Positions 15,312 through 26,116 of a stretch of 39,162 nucleotides of DNA are shown here, in pieces. A model generated the notes under the pieces. It searched no databases. It saw nothing but the letters and a program-made list of their open reading frames with translations, and was not told the DNA's origin. How positions within the stretch are numbered: the stretch's first letter is position 1; each line of letters begins with the position of its first letter. This DNA is from an uncultured Eubacteriales bacterium (lineage in GTDB: Bacteria; Bacillota_A; Clostridia; Lachnospirales; Cellulosilyticaceae). The DNA is taken from contig USPX01000001.1 of assembly GCA_900556665.1 (NCBI GenBank), positions 1-39,162 on the forward strand, in the 5' to 3' direction. The translations under genes and the position numbers were made by a program.

Positions 15312-17396
15312 TTAATTTAATGTTATATAGTATAGATTTGCAGTATCACCTTTTGTGATGATATGGTAACCAGCATTTAGTTTTACAGTTACAATACCGT
15401 TAGAGGCTGTATATTTCACACCATCAATTTTTACTGCTTTATTGAAATCAGAGTTAAATATTAAAGTTAAAGTTGAAGCTTCTGTAGTATTAAATGTAAT
15501 GTTTGTAGATGATTCCATTTTTAAACAGGTTGTAAGCTCTGTATTGTTATAGTCAACAGAACCTTTACTTGTAGAAAGATTACCATTAATGATAAAGAAA
15601 TTACTATTTAAACCATCAGTTGTAAAGTTGTGTGTAGTTGCTGAAACCACTGGCCCAGGATTTGGAGTTGGTTCTGGAGTTGGCTCATCAGGGAAAACAG
15701 GTGTTGTTGGAACTGAATTACCACCAATAGAAACAAGATCAGATTGGTAACCTCTAATGGCAGCCATAAGATCTTGGTTTACGTTATAATCTGTATCATC
15801 AGCAGAGGTAAATGTCCAAGAGAAGTCTCCGCCATTTAAACGGCCAGCATAAGTTGTTACCTTGTATTCTACACTTGAAGGATCATCTGGAGTATAGTTG
15901 TACATTTTAGAGCTTGAATCAAAGTTATTGTATTTAGTACCGCCGCTTACTGTAACATATGAACTTGGTACTGTTTCATATCTAGAATTTGCAAGATAAG
16001 CATCAAATTGTTTGCTATCTTGTGTGTGATAAGCAAGGCGTTTAGCGCCTACGATATAGTTATTATATGCTTTAATCATACCACCTGGTTCTTTAGAGAA
16101 TGTACCGATATTACCATCTGCAATATCTGAACCTTGGAGAGAGCTAAGCATTGGATATTTACAATTTCTAAAATAGTTTGCTTCTACAAAAGCAGAACTT
16201 CCTTTTGTGACACCTACACCATATTTAGCATTACCATCAAAGTAGTTGTTGTAAATATGGATTGTACCTACACGAATACGTGGATGTCTAGAATCTGAGT
16301 GATCATACCAGTTGTGATGGTAAGTTACAAAGAATTCTTGACTATCACTCATACCACAAAGTGAACATTTTCCTGAATCATAGAAATGGTTGTAAGAAAT
16401 TGTAACGTTAGTAGAATATCCTTTTACGTCACAAGAACCATCACCTTTAGCTTGATCTTTATCGCTACCAGCTGTTCCGTAGAAGATATCATTATTATGT
16501 ACCCAAATATTTTCATTATCTGTATCAAGTGAAATACCATCATCAGGGAAGAGCATTACACCAAGATTTCTGATTTCTACATTTCGTGCACCTCTTACGA
16601 GAATTCCCCAACCACGAACTGTAGCATCTTCACCGACACCTTCAAGTGTTGTATTATAAGTTCCTTTAATTTGAACATATCCGCTACTATTAAGGCCATT
16701 AATATCAGATCCATTGATAGTTCCAATCATACGAATGATGAGATGACGTTTATCATAAGCTTTTTGACGGGCAGCTAAGATATTTGTAAGACCAGTACAA
16801 GTTGTGACTGAACCTTTAGAATTTGTAATAACGTCGAGCTTAACAGTGTTTACTGTATCAGCTGAAATATAAATGATTTGAGCATCAGAAGGGACAGAAC
16901 CATCATCGTTATAGCCACCAGAACCAGTACCCATTATTGAATGAGGTGAGAAAGCGAAACCTTCTCTAGTATGTGCTGTTACATTGATTGTAGATGTAGT
17001 GGCACTTTTTGCTGTGTTTTCAACGCCATTAATAATAGGAACGACTTTAACGACATAATTCCCTTCTGGAAGACCAAGTACATCAGCTCTCATATAAGAT
17101 GAATATTGTCTAATTAATTGTTAGTCTAACTGTTTATAGCTATTAGAATAAGCAGATTTGTAATAGACATTGTATCCAGTTGCATTCTCTACAGGTGTCC
17201 ATGTAACTGCTGCTGATTCTAAGTAGCCTTCACTAGAAGTAATAGTTACTGAAGAAGTAGTTGTAGAAGAAGTTGCAGCCATAACTGGTATACTTACAGA
17301 AACAGCAGGTGCGACGATTACAGTAGAAGCTAAAGCGGTAAGCATTAATTTTTGAGAAAATCTAGACATTTGTTTGATAAACATACTATTTTTCAT
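15312..17396 (-). pseudogene. Secreted PL1 pectate lyase, interrupted by an in-frame TAA
   Basis: One frame of 694 codons plus stop, broken only by TAA at codon 92 (17121-17123). The likely start is ATG at 17396, after AAGGGGTG, giving a signal peptide ending near VMAAT. A fibronectin-III-like domain follows (AAVTWTPVENATGYNVYYKS). The stop falls inside it: KQLD, stop, QLIRQYSSYM, then RADVLGLPEGNYVVKVVP completes the domain in frame. The catalytic part is a PL1 beta-helix (ENIWVHNNDIF; VTISYNHFYDSGKCSL; RHPRIRVG with the catalytic-type Arg). A Pro-rich linker (EPTPEPTPNP) leads to a C-terminal beta-rich domain of about 110 residues that I cannot name. It would cleave polygalacturonate by beta-elimination outside the cell. 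As written only a 91-residue fragment is made, unless the stop is an error or is read through. Confidence 0.85.
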
Positions 17397-17812
17397 ATAT
17401 AAACACCCCTTAATTTGTACTGAACACTTAAAAAACATTAAAAATATAACAATCTAGCAGAAGATAAATTTTAAAAAGTCTTAATATTTAATATAAATAT
17501 AAACAATTTTTATTATGATCTCAATATGTATAATGGAAAGTATTTTTTTGGGTGTGAGTTGTATATTTTTTGTGTTTATTATGTAGGAATAAAGACAAAT
17601 GATACAAAGTTTATGTGTAAATATACTTAATATAAGTTAAACTATATAAACTATATAAATGGCAAGGAATATATCTTTTTTATTATACAAAAATAAAAAT
17701 TAGAGTAGCAAAGAGAAATATAACTTATAATTAGAGACTTTTGCGAAAAAATGGTATATAATGGAAGGTGTTGATTACATAAATATACAAACATATTGTT
17801 CGAGGAGGGAAT
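17397..17812. other. Divergent promoter region between pectate lyase and chemoreceptor
   Basis: A very AT-rich 416-bp gap. A TATAAT just before 17762 preceded by TGGTA is a plausible -10 for the chemoreceptor, but no good -35 accompanies it. GAGGAGGG is the chemoreceptor RBS. I see no sigma-D promoter and no structured RNA. Confidence 0.4.
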
Positions 17813-19807
17813 ATGAGGAAATTTAGTATAAAGAAGCAGTTAATTACTAAGTATCTGGGGATTATCTTAGTATTTTCAGGAATAGTTGTAGTGACTGGAT
17901 TTAATTTAGCCCAAAAAGCACTTATTAAAAACTCAGAAGTATTATTAAAGAACTTTTCATTAGAAATAGGGAATAATATTAGTAGAATCATAGAACTAGA
18001 AATGGAGCATGTTAAGTTAGTAGCTAATTCTGTAATATTACATAAAGAAGAAGTAAGCCAAGAAGAGAAACTTAGCTATTTAAGAGGAATTGTAGAAGAG
18101 TTTGGGTATAAGAAAGCGGCGCTAATTGATGTAAATGGGACATGTACAACTACAAATAATGAAGTAATAGATGTTTCGGAGAGAGTATACTTTGCTAAAG
18201 GTATGGAAGGAAAATGTTATTTAACAGCACCATTTGTAAGTAAGGCTGATGGTGGATTACAAATTTCTATTACGGCGCCAATTATGGAAAATGGTGAGGT
18301 TAAAGGAATTGTGTTCTTCTCAAAAGATGCAGAAGAATTCTCATCTATTACAAATAATATTTCCTTTGGAAAAACGGGGACAGCTTACGTAGTAGATGAA
18401 AATGGAACTAATATTATTAATAGAGATATTCAAAAAGTGATTGATGGTGTAAATTGTATAGAAGATGCGAAGACAGACCCAGCATATAAAGAGTTAGCTG
18501 AGATTACTGAGAAAATGATTGCAGGAGAAAATGCAACAGGACACTATAACTTTAATGGTGTTAAGAAGTTTTTAGGGTATGCACCAATTAAAGCAACAGG
18601 TTGGGCAGTAGGGATTACGACAGAATTAAGTGATATGCTTTCAGGACTTAGTTATTTTACACAAGGCATGACAATTTCGATGTTAATCATGCTTTTAGGA
18701 ATGTGTATTCTAACTTATATCATAGCAAATGGCTTAGGAAGAAGATTAGAAGATATACAAGAAGATGTTAATAAGATGGCTTCAGGTGAATTTACTTTAA
18801 ATGAAAAAGAATATAAAGTAATTGATGAAATCACAAACATTGATATGGCACTTCAAGAAACTAAAGCTTCAGTAGGTAAAATGATAGCTGATTTACAAGA
18901 TTCATATGAAGAAACAATGCGTCAATATGATGTATTATCAAAGGAAACAGAATATATTGGTAATGGGATTAATAATATTAATGTTTCTATTGAAGGTTCA
19001 ACTAAGAATTGTGAAGAACAAGCAAATGAATTATGTAACATTAGTAATGTGTTAGCTGAGTTAGATAATAATTTAAACCAAAACAGTAGCAAGATAGTAC
19101 AAATCAATGATAAATCAATTGAAGTAAGTAAACAGGTTGCAGTAAGCTGTAATGATATGAATACACTTTCAAAAGCTATAGGAAAACTTAATGAATCATT
19201 TGATAGTTTTGCTAAAGAAATTGATGAAATGAAATTAAGCATGAAAACTATTGATGAAATGACAGTACTTATTAATTCAATTGCAGAACAAACAAACTTA
19301 CTTGCTTTAAATGCAGCGATCGAAGCAGCTAGAGCAGGAGAGGCTGGAAAAGGATTCTCGGTAGTTGCTGATGAAATTAGAAAGCTAGCAGAACAAAGTA
19401 GAAATTCTTCAGAGAAGATTAATACTGTAATTAATGAACTTTTAAATAAAACAGAAACTATGGTCAATACAAGTATTGTATTAAAAGATGAATTAGAAGT
19501 AGGAAACAAAAATGTAAATACTACAATTAGTTCATTCACAAACATAGTTACAGCAGTAGAAGAAATCTCACCAATGATAGATGAAGCAAATAAAAATTTA
19601 AATGAAATTTTAAATCAAAAAAATATGATTGTAAATCAAGTAGCGACAGCTTCAGCAAGCTCAGAAGAAATCACAGCTGCTTCACAAGAAATATTAGCAG
19701 GAACAATGGACCTTACTAATAGTAGTAGAGAAATTGTAGAAATTAAAGATAGAGTTTATAATTTAATGGAGTTAGATAAACAAAGAATTAATCAATTTAA
19801 AATATAA
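17813..19807 (+). CDS. Methyl-accepting chemotaxis protein with extracellular Cache domain
   Basis: A 664-residue transmembrane chemoreceptor. The first membrane segment is at about 13-35. Residues 36-280 form an extracellular dCache-type sensor ([59 protein letters not shown]). The second membrane segment is at about 285-310, then HAMP ([19 protein letters not shown]). A long coiled coil carries the signalling hairpin tip near 490-528 ([35 protein letters not shown]), which contacts CheA and CheW. The dCache type often binds amino acids or organic acids, but the ligand here is unknown. There is no C-terminal CheR-tether pentapeptide. The RBS GAGGAGGG is strong. It is monocistronic, ended by the terminator at 19842. 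Confidence 0.95.
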   Translation: MRKFSIKKQLITKYLGIILVFSGIVVVTGFNLAQKALIKNSEVLLKNFSLEIGNNISRIIELEMEHVKLVANSVILHKEEVSQEEKLSYLRGIVEEFGYKKAALIDVNGTCTTTNNEVIDVSERVYFAKGMEGKCYLTAPFVSKADGGLQISITAPIMENGEVKGIVFFSKDAEEFSSITNNISFGKTGTAYVVDENGTNIINRDIQKVIDGVNCIEDAKTDPAYKELAEITEKMIAGENATGHYNFNGVKKFLGYAPIKATGWAVGITTELSDMLSGLSYFTQGMTISMLIMLLGMCILTYIIANGLGRRLEDIQEDVNKMASGEFTLNEKEYKVIDEITNIDMALQETKASVGKMIADLQDSYEETMRQYDVLSKETEYIGNGINNINVSIEGSTKNCEEQANELCNISNVLAELDNNLNQNSSKIVQINDKSIEVSKQVAVSCNDMNTLSKAIGKLNESFDSFAKEIDEMKLSMKTIDEMTVLINSIAEQTNLLALNAAIEAARAGEAGKGFSVVADEIRKLAEQSRNSSEKINTVINELLNKTETMVNTSIVLKDELEVGNKNVNTTISSFTNIVTAVEEISPMIDEANKNLNEILNQKNMIVNQVATASASSEEITAASQEILAGTMDLTNSSREIVEIKDRVYNLMELDKQRINQFKI

Positions 19808-19841
19808 CTTAGGCGTGCCCAAAGAAGAAGAGAATAAAGAA

Positions 19842-19889
19842 AGCGGTAATGCTAGGTGGAGTTATTTACCTAGCACTACCGCTATTTTT
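19842..19889. terminator. Bidirectional intrinsic terminator
   Basis: A 16-bp stem with one mismatch pairs 19842-19857 with 19868-19883 and runs into a T-tract. It separates the converging chemoreceptor and L,D-transpeptidase genes. Confidence 0.85.
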
Positions 19890-19893
19890 TTAT

Positions 19894-21120
19894 TTAACTA
19901 ATATAGACGGTGCTACCGGAAATCATATTGTCGTAGAACCATTTAGCATGTTCTACTGTGAAACGGATGCAACCTTGAGAGGCTTTTTGACCGAGGACAC
20001 CTTTATTTTCTAATAAGTAAGTACCTGTTTTATCATAAATAATTGAGTGATATAAATAAGTTGTACCGATGAAACCAAAAGCATATTTACAACAATAACC
20101 TTTATTTTGACCAAAGCTTGGTACTTTATAAGTTAGAGCAAATGTACCTTTTGGTGTAGGGGTATAATCTCTACCTGTTGAACAGATAAAACATTTTATA
20201 AGCTTCCAATTATTTTTGCTACCTTCAAAAATATATGTACGTTGTTCATCAATTCTTGTCCAAATCAAATATTGTGTTGGACTACTTAAACTTTTGTTAT
20301 TAATAGCAGTCTCTACGAAATTTACTTGCTCAGCAGTAATAGGATCACCATAACCACTTACTGCAACTGGTTTTTCAGCAATTTGTTTTTGATGGGAATA
20401 TTCTTTAAGAAGTGCTGTATCAAGCTGACCTAAGTAACTAGAATTGTTATAACTAATAGTGCTACCGGCTACGCTTTCTACAACCGTAGCAAGATATAAT
20501 GTATTTTTATCAGTTACTTGTGGGGTACGTGTGATTACTTCACCAGGTTTTAAAGAATAGCTACTTTCTTTAATAACAGCTTTATCATTCCAATAAAGAT
20601 CTAAAAGAGAAATATTTAGATGTTCATCAGAAAAGTTTTTGAGCTTTGTCTCAGTAGCCACGATAGGAAGACTTGTACCTGGGATGAATTTGCAAACATC
20701 TCCATTTATAGCCAGTGTACCAAATTGACGAAGTGCAGCTAAAGGAATAAATGTACGCTCGTCACAAGTAATTGTTTGTGTAAACATATTACCCAGCTGA
20801 ACAGTTCCATTATAGAATGTGAAAGATTTTAGATTTACAGAAATACCAGAAGCTGTTGAAAGTGTTGTTTTAAGTGGAGCAGAAATGTTGATTGCATTAT
20901 GATTACTCGTGATGATACAACCAAGCTTTTTCAAGTCGGCAATTGCAACGTAGTTTGTGTTATAAGCTTTGTAAGTATTAATAGAAACATCTTCATAAAC
21001 TAATTTTAAGTTACTATTTTTTAGTGTACCTAAAACATAAGTAGGATTAGGTTTAGCAAATAAGCTTACTGGGAAGATGAGGACTAATACTAATAATAAA
21101 ACTAACCGTTTCTTTGTCAT
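19894..21120 (-). CDS. L,D-transpeptidase (YkuD) with N-terminal copper-amine-oxidase-N-like domain
   Basis: A 408-residue secreted protein with an N-terminal signal sequence (LVLLLVLVLIFPVSLFAKP). Residues about 35-150 resemble the copper amine oxidase N-terminal-like domain common in clostridial envelope proteins (YVAIADLKKLGCIIT; RTFIPLAALRQFG). The C-terminal 125 residues are the YkuD catalytic domain. It has the conserved His in YLYHSIIYD and the active-site motif SQGCIRF with Cys384. It would form 3-3 peptide cross-links in peptidoglycan or attach proteins to it. The divergent VanY-type carboxypeptidase could supply the tetrapeptide donor stems; that link is inference. Confidence 0.9.
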   Translation of the reverse strand: MTKKRLVLLLVLVLIFPVSLFAKPNPTYVLGTLKNSNLKLVYEDVSINTYKAYNTNYVAIADLKKLGCIITSNHNAINISAPLKTTLSTASGISVNLKSFTFYNGTVQLGNMFTQTITCDERTFIPLAALRQFGTLAINGDVCKFIPGTSLPIVATETKLKNFSDEHLNISLLDLYWNDKAVIKESSYSLKPGEVITRTPQVTDKNTLYLATVVESVAGSTISYNNSSYLGQLDTALLKEYSHQKQIAEKPVAVSGYGDPITAEQVNFVETAINNKSLSSPTQYLIWTRIDEQRTYIFEGSKNNWKLIKCFICSTGRDYTPTPKGTFALTYKVPSFGQNKGYCCKYAFGFIGTTYLYHSIIYDKTGTYLLENKGVLGQKASQGCIRFTVEHAKWFYDNMISGSTVYIS

Positions 21121-21421
21121 TTAAGACACCTCACTTATATTTTAAAATCATTAGTAAAAATATGGAAGTTATGTTTTAATTATAAGATGATGGAATAATT
21201 AAATAAATTGATAAATTGGTAGAAAATTACAGTTAAATTATGGGAATAACTAGTAAAATTTAACTTTGAGTAGTCATATAGATAAAAGATGTATAATAAA
21301 AGAAATAGTTAAAACAATATAAAATGAATCAATTAGTTAATCTTATAAGTATAATTTAGGATAAGCTAGTCCATACTCTAACTGTATTTCAAAAATTGAG
21401 ATAAATGGAGGGGTATGGGCT
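21121..21421. other. Divergent intergenic region of the two peptidoglycan genes
   Basis: A 301-bp AT-rich gap. A perfect TATAAT at 21292-21297 may be a -10 for the carboxypeptidase, but no clear -35 is found. I see no RNA structure or repeat that stands out. Confidence 0.4.
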
Positions 21422-22189
21422 ATGAATCAAGTAACATATAAAAGAAGTCTTAGAAAATATAATACAGAAGATATAAGAGATGTTATTGCAAGAGCTATCT
21501 TAGGGGTACTTGTAGGGTTTTTATTTATAGGGGCTTATAGTTTAGGTTATACATTAGGTGGAAAGGTTGAGATACAAGAGAAGCTTTCGAAGGTTACTTT
21601 ACCTCAAGTAATAGAGAAGCCAGCTTGGAATTTACAACTTGTAAATGCTGAGCATACAATACCAGACAATTACTCAGAAGATATAGAACTGGTATTATTA
21701 AGAAACGGACAAGCAGTAGACCGAAGAATTTATGATGAATTACAGGAAATGATGGATGACGCTAGAGCAGAAGGATTATCACCACTAATCTGTTCGTCTT
21801 ATCGTTCCCATGATACACAAATTGGTCTTTTCAATAAAGAGATTAGTCAGTATATGGCTCAAGGTTACTCAAAGGAAGAAGCTACAGAGATTGCGTCGCA
21901 TTGGGTAGCAGTGCCTGGTACAAGTGAGCACGAGTTAGGCTTAGCAATAGACATTGTTTCTATAGGTAATCAAATTTTAGACAAATCTCAAGAACAAACA
22001 CCAGAGCAAAAGTGGCTCATGGAGAACTGTTATAAATATGGATTTATCCTACGTTACCCAGCAGAAAAAAGTGATATTACAGGTATTTCCTATGAGCCTT
22101 GGCATTACCGCTACGTAGGTAAAAGTGCTGCAAAAGCTATTAGTGAGCAAAAGATTTGTTTAGAAGAGTACCTAGAAAATCTAAAATAA
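21422..22189 (+). CDS. VanY-family D-alanyl-D-alanine carboxypeptidase
   Basis: A 255-residue protein with one N-terminal membrane anchor (about 23-46). The extracellular domain carries the VanY/DdcB zinc peptidase motifs: SSYRSHDTQ, then GTSEHELGLAIDIVS (zinc His and Asp) and EPWHYRYVG (catalytic Glu/zinc His). It removes the terminal D-Ala from peptidoglycan stem pentapeptides. The RBS is GGAGGGG. It is divergent from the L,D-transpeptidase. No vancomycin-resistance genes accompany it, so a housekeeping wall role is likelier than resistance. Confidence 0.92.
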   Translation: MNQVTYKRSLRKYNTEDIRDVIARAILGVLVGFLFIGAYSLGYTLGGKVEIQEKLSKVTLPQVIEKPAWNLQLVNAEHTIPDNYSEDIELVLLRNGQAVDRRIYDELQEMMDDARAEGLSPLICSSYRSHDTQIGLFNKEISQYMAQGYSKEEATEIASHWVAVPGTSEHELGLAIDIVSIGNQILDKSQEQTPEQKWLMENCYKYGFILRYPAEKSDITGISYEPWHYRYVGKSAAKAISEQKICLEEYLENLK

Positions 22190-22232
22190 AATAGGGCGAG
22201 ATTATTGTATAACAGTAATCTCGCCCTATTTT
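22188..22232. terminator. Bidirectional intrinsic terminator
   Basis: A perfect 17-bp stem pairs 22188-22204 with 22216-22232 and overlaps the stop codon of the VanY-type gene. It also ends the minus-strand operon at 22259. Confidence 0.88.
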
Positions 22233-22258
22233 ATTTGAATGAAAGTAAAATTTCATCT

Positions 22259-22573
22259 TTATACTTTCTTTTGTTTCGCAGATTCTATAAGATGCTTGAT
22301 AGCCAAAATGGGGTGATAGAAGAGCATTCTTGGCCCAGAAAAACGCATAACTTCTTTAATCTTTGTACGGTATTTAGGAGCATAGCAATGGGTTTTACAG
22401 TTACTACAAAAGGTTTTGTGCTCACCATATCGGCAGTGGCTTAACCTTTTTTGAGCAAAAGCATTTAAATCTTCACATTCAACGCATAAGCCACTTTTGT
22501 GTTTATGCTTTTTCTTACAATAGAGCCCTATCATAAGTGTTACAATTTTTTTCTCATGTTCGATACGAGACAT
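22259..22573 (-). CDS. YgbA-type nitrous-oxide-stimulated-promoter family protein
   Basis: A 104-residue Cys/His-rich protein. The pattern RIEHEKKIVTLMIGLYCKKKH, then LCVECEDLNAFAQKRLSHCRYGEHK, then FCSNCKTHCYAP and VMRFSGPRMLFYHPILAIKHL matches the YgbA_NO family. That family is linked to nitric-oxide-responsive genes in enterobacteria, and its biochemical role is not settled. The paired CxxC motifs suggest metal binding. The start overlaps the stop of the upstream ABC gene (TAATG), so it is translationally coupled and last in the operon. Confidence 0.85.
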   Translation of the reverse strand: MSRIEHEKKIVTLMIGLYCKKKHKHKSGLCVECEDLNAFAQKRLSHCRYGEHKTFCSNCKTHCYAPKYRTKIKEVMRFSGPRMLFYHPILAIKHLIESAKQKKV

Positions 22574-24300
22574 TAGGATGCTCTCCTTTCTTCCATGTAA
22601 TAAATTTGATCAGCAATGCTCATTGTTGATTGTCTGTGACTTACGAGGATAATAGTTTTATCTTTGCTATGTGCTTTTAAGGCATTTAAGATAATGCTTT
22701 CATTTAAACTATCTAAGTTACTTGTTGGCTCATCTAAAAGGATGATTGGGCTATCGTGTAAGAATGCTCTAGCGATACCAATACGTTGGCGTTCACCGCC
22801 TGAAAGAGAATCTCCAAGTTCACCTACTTTAGTCTTAAAGCCGTTTGGTAAAGTTTGAATGAAGTCATAAAGGTTAGCTTTTTTACAAGCTTCAATAAGT
22901 TCTTCTGTCGTAGCATCACGTTTTGCAATACGCAAGTTTTCTTCTAAAGTTGAATCAAAGAGGTATGTGTCTTGTGTAACATAAGCCATGTTTTGACGAA
23001 GGCTTGAAGTATTAATGTTGTTAACGTTTGTACCACCGATACTAATTTTACCATTTTGTGCTTCATAGAAGTGCATAATAAGTTTAAGTAGTGTTGATTT
23101 ACCACAACCACTTTTACCTGAAATTCCAATGATTTGACCTTTTTTGAAGTCTAGTGAAAGGTCTTTTAAGATATGCACATCTTTTAAAGCAGATGAATCA
23201 CTTGATGAATCTTTGTAAGCGAATGAAAGGTTTTCTACTTTAATACTTGTACTTGTTATATCTTTACCATTTGTTACTGCTGAAACTGTAGGTATTTCTT
23301 CTAATAAAGCAAGTACACGTTCACCGCTAGCAAGGGTTTGAAGTAAATTATTTGATAAGTTACTAAGTGCTACAACTGGTCCATATGAACTCATAAGGCA
23401 GATTAATGAAACGAAGAAACCATCAAAATTTAAGTTGACATTTTGGCAAAGTATAATGCCTACGAAGAGCATAAGTGCTGAGAAGCTAAGAAGGGCAGTT
23501 TCCGTGATTGCTTTTGTAATCCCTTCATGGGCTTTGATTTTTTCTACACTTTGATCTGCAATGGCACTTTTTCTTTGAATTTCATCATGGCGTGCTTTGC
23601 CTTCATCGAAAAGAATGATTTCACGCATACCACGAAGTGATTCAAGGAAATATTGATTTAAGTCACCTACTTTTTCACGATAAATACGTCCGGCCTCACG
23701 AGCACTTTTAGCTGTAAAGTAAGGGATGATATAACCAATTGTGATATAAGCCATAAGTGCAACAAAGGCCATTGGTATTGAGTAATAAGCAATAATACTG
23801 AGCATAATTGTACATGTCAAAAGAGCAATGACAATTGGTGCAATTGTATGGGCATAAAATACTTCTAAAAGTTCAATATCTGATGTAATAAGGGCAATGA
23901 GTTGACCATTATCTTTTTCATCTAATTTGCTAGGTGCTAATTTTCTAAGGGCCTTAAATACTTTATCACGTACAAAAGCCAATAATTTAAAGGCGATATA
24001 GTGACCACTTGATTGCTCTAAATAGCGAAGTATCCCACGTGCGATAGCAAATATAATAAGTGTTATATAAATAGTTTTTAACTCATTAAATAACGGTAAT
24101 ATTTGAAGGTCTAATTGATTTAAAATACCTATAGCACCAACCACAGTAATACCAATAGCTGTTAAGAAGCCAAGTATGCCCATAGAAATTGTAATCATCA
24201 TAATAAGGGCAAAAGGTGAAACTAATTTAAGAAGCTGCTTCATAACTGCAAATCCACTTTTTTTAGTTTGATTATTTGAGGTCATAGGGTTATTAAGCAT
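22573..24300 (-). CDS. CydC-like ABC exporter (membrane plus ATPase domains)
   Basis: A 575-residue half-transporter. Six membrane segments span about 20-310, followed by an ATPase domain with Walker A GISGKSGCGKST, signature LSGGERQRIGIARAF and Walker B IILLDEPTSNLD. Its N-terminus (GFLTAIGITVVGAIGIL) resembles CydC. Its ATG overlaps the end of the CydD-like gene upstream by 8 bases, so the two probably form a heterodimer. CydDC of E. coli has been described both as a cysteine/glutathione exporter and as a heme transporter. The substrate here is unknown. No cytochrome bd genes are in view. Confidence 0.85.
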   Translation of the reverse strand: MLNNPMTSNNQTKKSGFAVMKQLLKLVSPFALIMMITISMGILGFLTAIGITVVGAIGILNQLDLQILPLFNELKTIYITLIIFAIARGILRYLEQSSGHYIAFKLLAFVRDKVFKALRKLAPSKLDEKDNGQLIALITSDIELLEVFYAHTIAPIVIALLTCTIMLSIIAYYSIPMAFVALMAYITIGYIIPYFTAKSAREAGRIYREKVGDLNQYFLESLRGMREIILFDEGKARHDEIQRKSAIADQSVEKIKAHEGITKAITETALLSFSALMLFVGIILCQNVNLNFDGFFVSLICLMSSYGPVVALSNLSNNLLQTLASGERVLALLEEIPTVSAVTNGKDITSTSIKVENLSFAYKDSSSDSSALKDVHILKDLSLDFKKGQIIGISGKSGCGKSTLLKLIMHFYEAQNGKISIGGTNVNNINTSSLRQNMAYVTQDTYLFDSTLEENLRIAKRDATTEELIEACKKANLYDFIQTLPNGFKTKVGELGDSLSGGERQRIGIARAFLHDSPIILLDEPTSNLDSLNESIILNALKAHSKDKTIILVSHRQSTMSIADQIYYMEERRAS

Positions 24301-26065
24301 ATATTTTACCTCCTTCCAAAGTATCTTCTAAAATTTTTTCACCATTAAAGATATCTTCAAGATTTTTTTGGCTCATAAATAATTTAGTATAAACCCCATT
24401 TTGATTTAAAAGTTTTGAATGGGTACCTTGCTCTACAAGGAGCCCTTTTTCTAGTACAAAAATTTCATCACAGTCTACAACGTTAGCTAAACGGTGAGAA
24501 ATTAAAATCACAGTTTTAGTTTTTGTAAGTTCTTTAATAACATCAAATATAATGGCTTCGCTTTCAGCATCAATATTAGATGTAGCTTCATCAAAGATAT
24601 AAAGTTTGGCATCATGAAGAATGCTGCGTGCTAAAGCAAGTCTTTGTGCTTGCCCGCCTGAAAGATTAGAAGCATTTTCAAGAAGCATAAAGTCTAAGCC
24701 ACCTTCAGCCATTATGAAGTGATATAAATTAACCTTTTTGAGTACCTCTAAGAGTTGTGCGTCAGAGGCATTTTTATTACCCATTAATAAGTTTTCACGG
24801 ATACTCCCTTTAAAGAGATAATTTTGATGTTTAACAATGCATACATTTTCCATAAAAGATTTCTCTGTAATTGTATGAAGTGGGACATTACCTAATGTTA
24901 TAGCACCATCAAACTTTTTGTTGAATCCCATTAATAATGAAACTAGCGTAGATTTACCACATCCAGATTCTCCTACAATGGCAACGAAATTATTTTCTTT
25001 AATTGTTAAAGAAACATCTTTTAAGATTTGTCGGTTTTCTTCATAACTAAAGTTTAAGTTTGAAACTTGAATGTCCCCATTTTTGAAAATATTTGTTTGA
25101 ACTGTTGTATCTTTCTCAGGTAAATCAAGGAGTGCAAAAATATTTTTTGCAGCAGCCATACCATTCATAGCAACATGGAAGAAAGAGCCGAGTAAACGCA
25201 TTGGAATGAAGAATTCACTTGTAATGAGTAAAAATACAACGGCTTGGCTTAAAGTAATACTTCCATTATTAAATGCCATAAGTGCACCAATAATACCAAG
25301 TGCAGCCCCACCATAAGCAATAAGGTCCATGAGGGTAATTGAATTAAGTTGCATTGTAAGAACACGCATTGTAATTTTTCTAAAGTGTTCTGCATCAATA
25401 TTCATTTGTTCATTGTAGTATTCATCTGCTTCATAAACTTTAAGTGTTGTAAGGCCACCTAAATTATCTAAGAAATGATCACCAAGTCCTGTATATGAAG
25501 CCCAGTATTTGCTGAAAAGTTTTTTAGCAAATTTATTGACTGCCATAATTGAGATTGGAATAAGTGGCACACATACAAGAAGTACGAAAGCAACTTTGAT
25601 ATTTAAAAATGATAAAACAATAAATAAAGTAAGTGGTGCAAGTAAGCTATAAAAGAGTTGTGGCAGGTATCGCCCAAAATAAATTTCAATTTGTTCAACA
25701 CCTTCACTAGCCATTTGAACCACTTTAGAAGTAGAAACTTCTTCATTATAATGAAGACCTAAATCTAAAAGTTTATTGTAAATAAGTGAACGTAGTTTAT
25801 CTTTTACTTCACTACTTGCTAAATAAGACATACGTGTCGCCTTCATATTTGCCATGAAGCGTACGATGATAGCAAGAAAAATAAGCCCAAAGCCTAGGGC
25901 AAGTGAAGTATTCGTTAGTTGACCAAAAAATAAACCTTCTATTAAGAAGGCTGTGGCAAAAATTGCAATAATATTAAAGATTAGCCCAACCCATTGAAAT
26001 AAAACGGTACGCATGACATACCCCATGCTTTGAGGGACTAATTTAACAAGTCTTGAATTAAACAT
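24293..26065 (-). CDS. CydD-like ABC exporter (membrane plus ATPase domains)
   Basis: A 590-residue half-transporter, partner of the gene at 22573. Six membrane segments are followed by an ATPase domain with Walker A AIVGESGCGKSTLV, signature LSGGQAQRLALARS and Walker B LYIFDEATSNID. The N-terminal segment (MRTVLFQWVGLIFNIIAIF) resembles CydD. A 51-nt gap separates it from the DUF454 gene upstream in the operon. The neighbouring heme-uptake operon makes a heme or thiol/redox substrate plausible. Confidence 0.85.
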   Translation of the reverse strand: MFNSRLVKLVPQSMGYVMRTVLFQWVGLIFNIIAIFATAFLIEGLFFGQLTNTSLALGFGLIFLAIIVRFMANMKATRMSYLASSEVKDKLRSLIYNKLLDLGLHYNEEVSTSKVVQMASEGVEQIEIYFGRYLPQLFYSLLAPLTLFIVLSFLNIKVAFVLLVCVPLIPISIMAVNKFAKKLFSKYWASYTGLGDHFLDNLGGLTTLKVYEADEYYNEQMNIDAEHFRKITMRVLTMQLNSITLMDLIAYGGAALGIIGALMAFNNGSITLSQAVVFLLITSEFFIPMRLLGSFFHVAMNGMAAAKNIFALLDLPEKDTTVQTNIFKNGDIQVSNLNFSYEENRQILKDVSLTIKENNFVAIVGESGCGKSTLVSLLMGFNKKFDGAITLGNVPLHTITEKSFMENVCIVKHQNYLFKGSIRENLLMGNKNASDAQLLEVLKKVNLYHFIMAEGGLDFMLLENASNLSGGQAQRLALARSILHDAKLYIFDEATSNIDAESEAIIFDVIKELTKTKTVILISHRLANVVDCDEIFVLEKGLLVEQGTHSKLLNQNGVYTKLFMSQKNLEDIFNGEKILEDTLEGGKIYA

Positions 26066-26116
26066 TTTTATCTCCTTACGTCGTTTTCGATTGTTTCCGC
26101 AATTAATTTAATAGCA

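Noticed and set aside
18922..19545. 207-codon minus-strand frame
   Set aside because: It lies wholly inside the chemoreceptor on the opposite strand; the coiled-coil codon pattern opens the antisense frame.
21422..22189. VanY as part of a vancomycin-resistance cluster
   Set aside because: There are no vanH/A/X/R/S-like genes in the window; it pairs with an L,D-transpeptidase instead.
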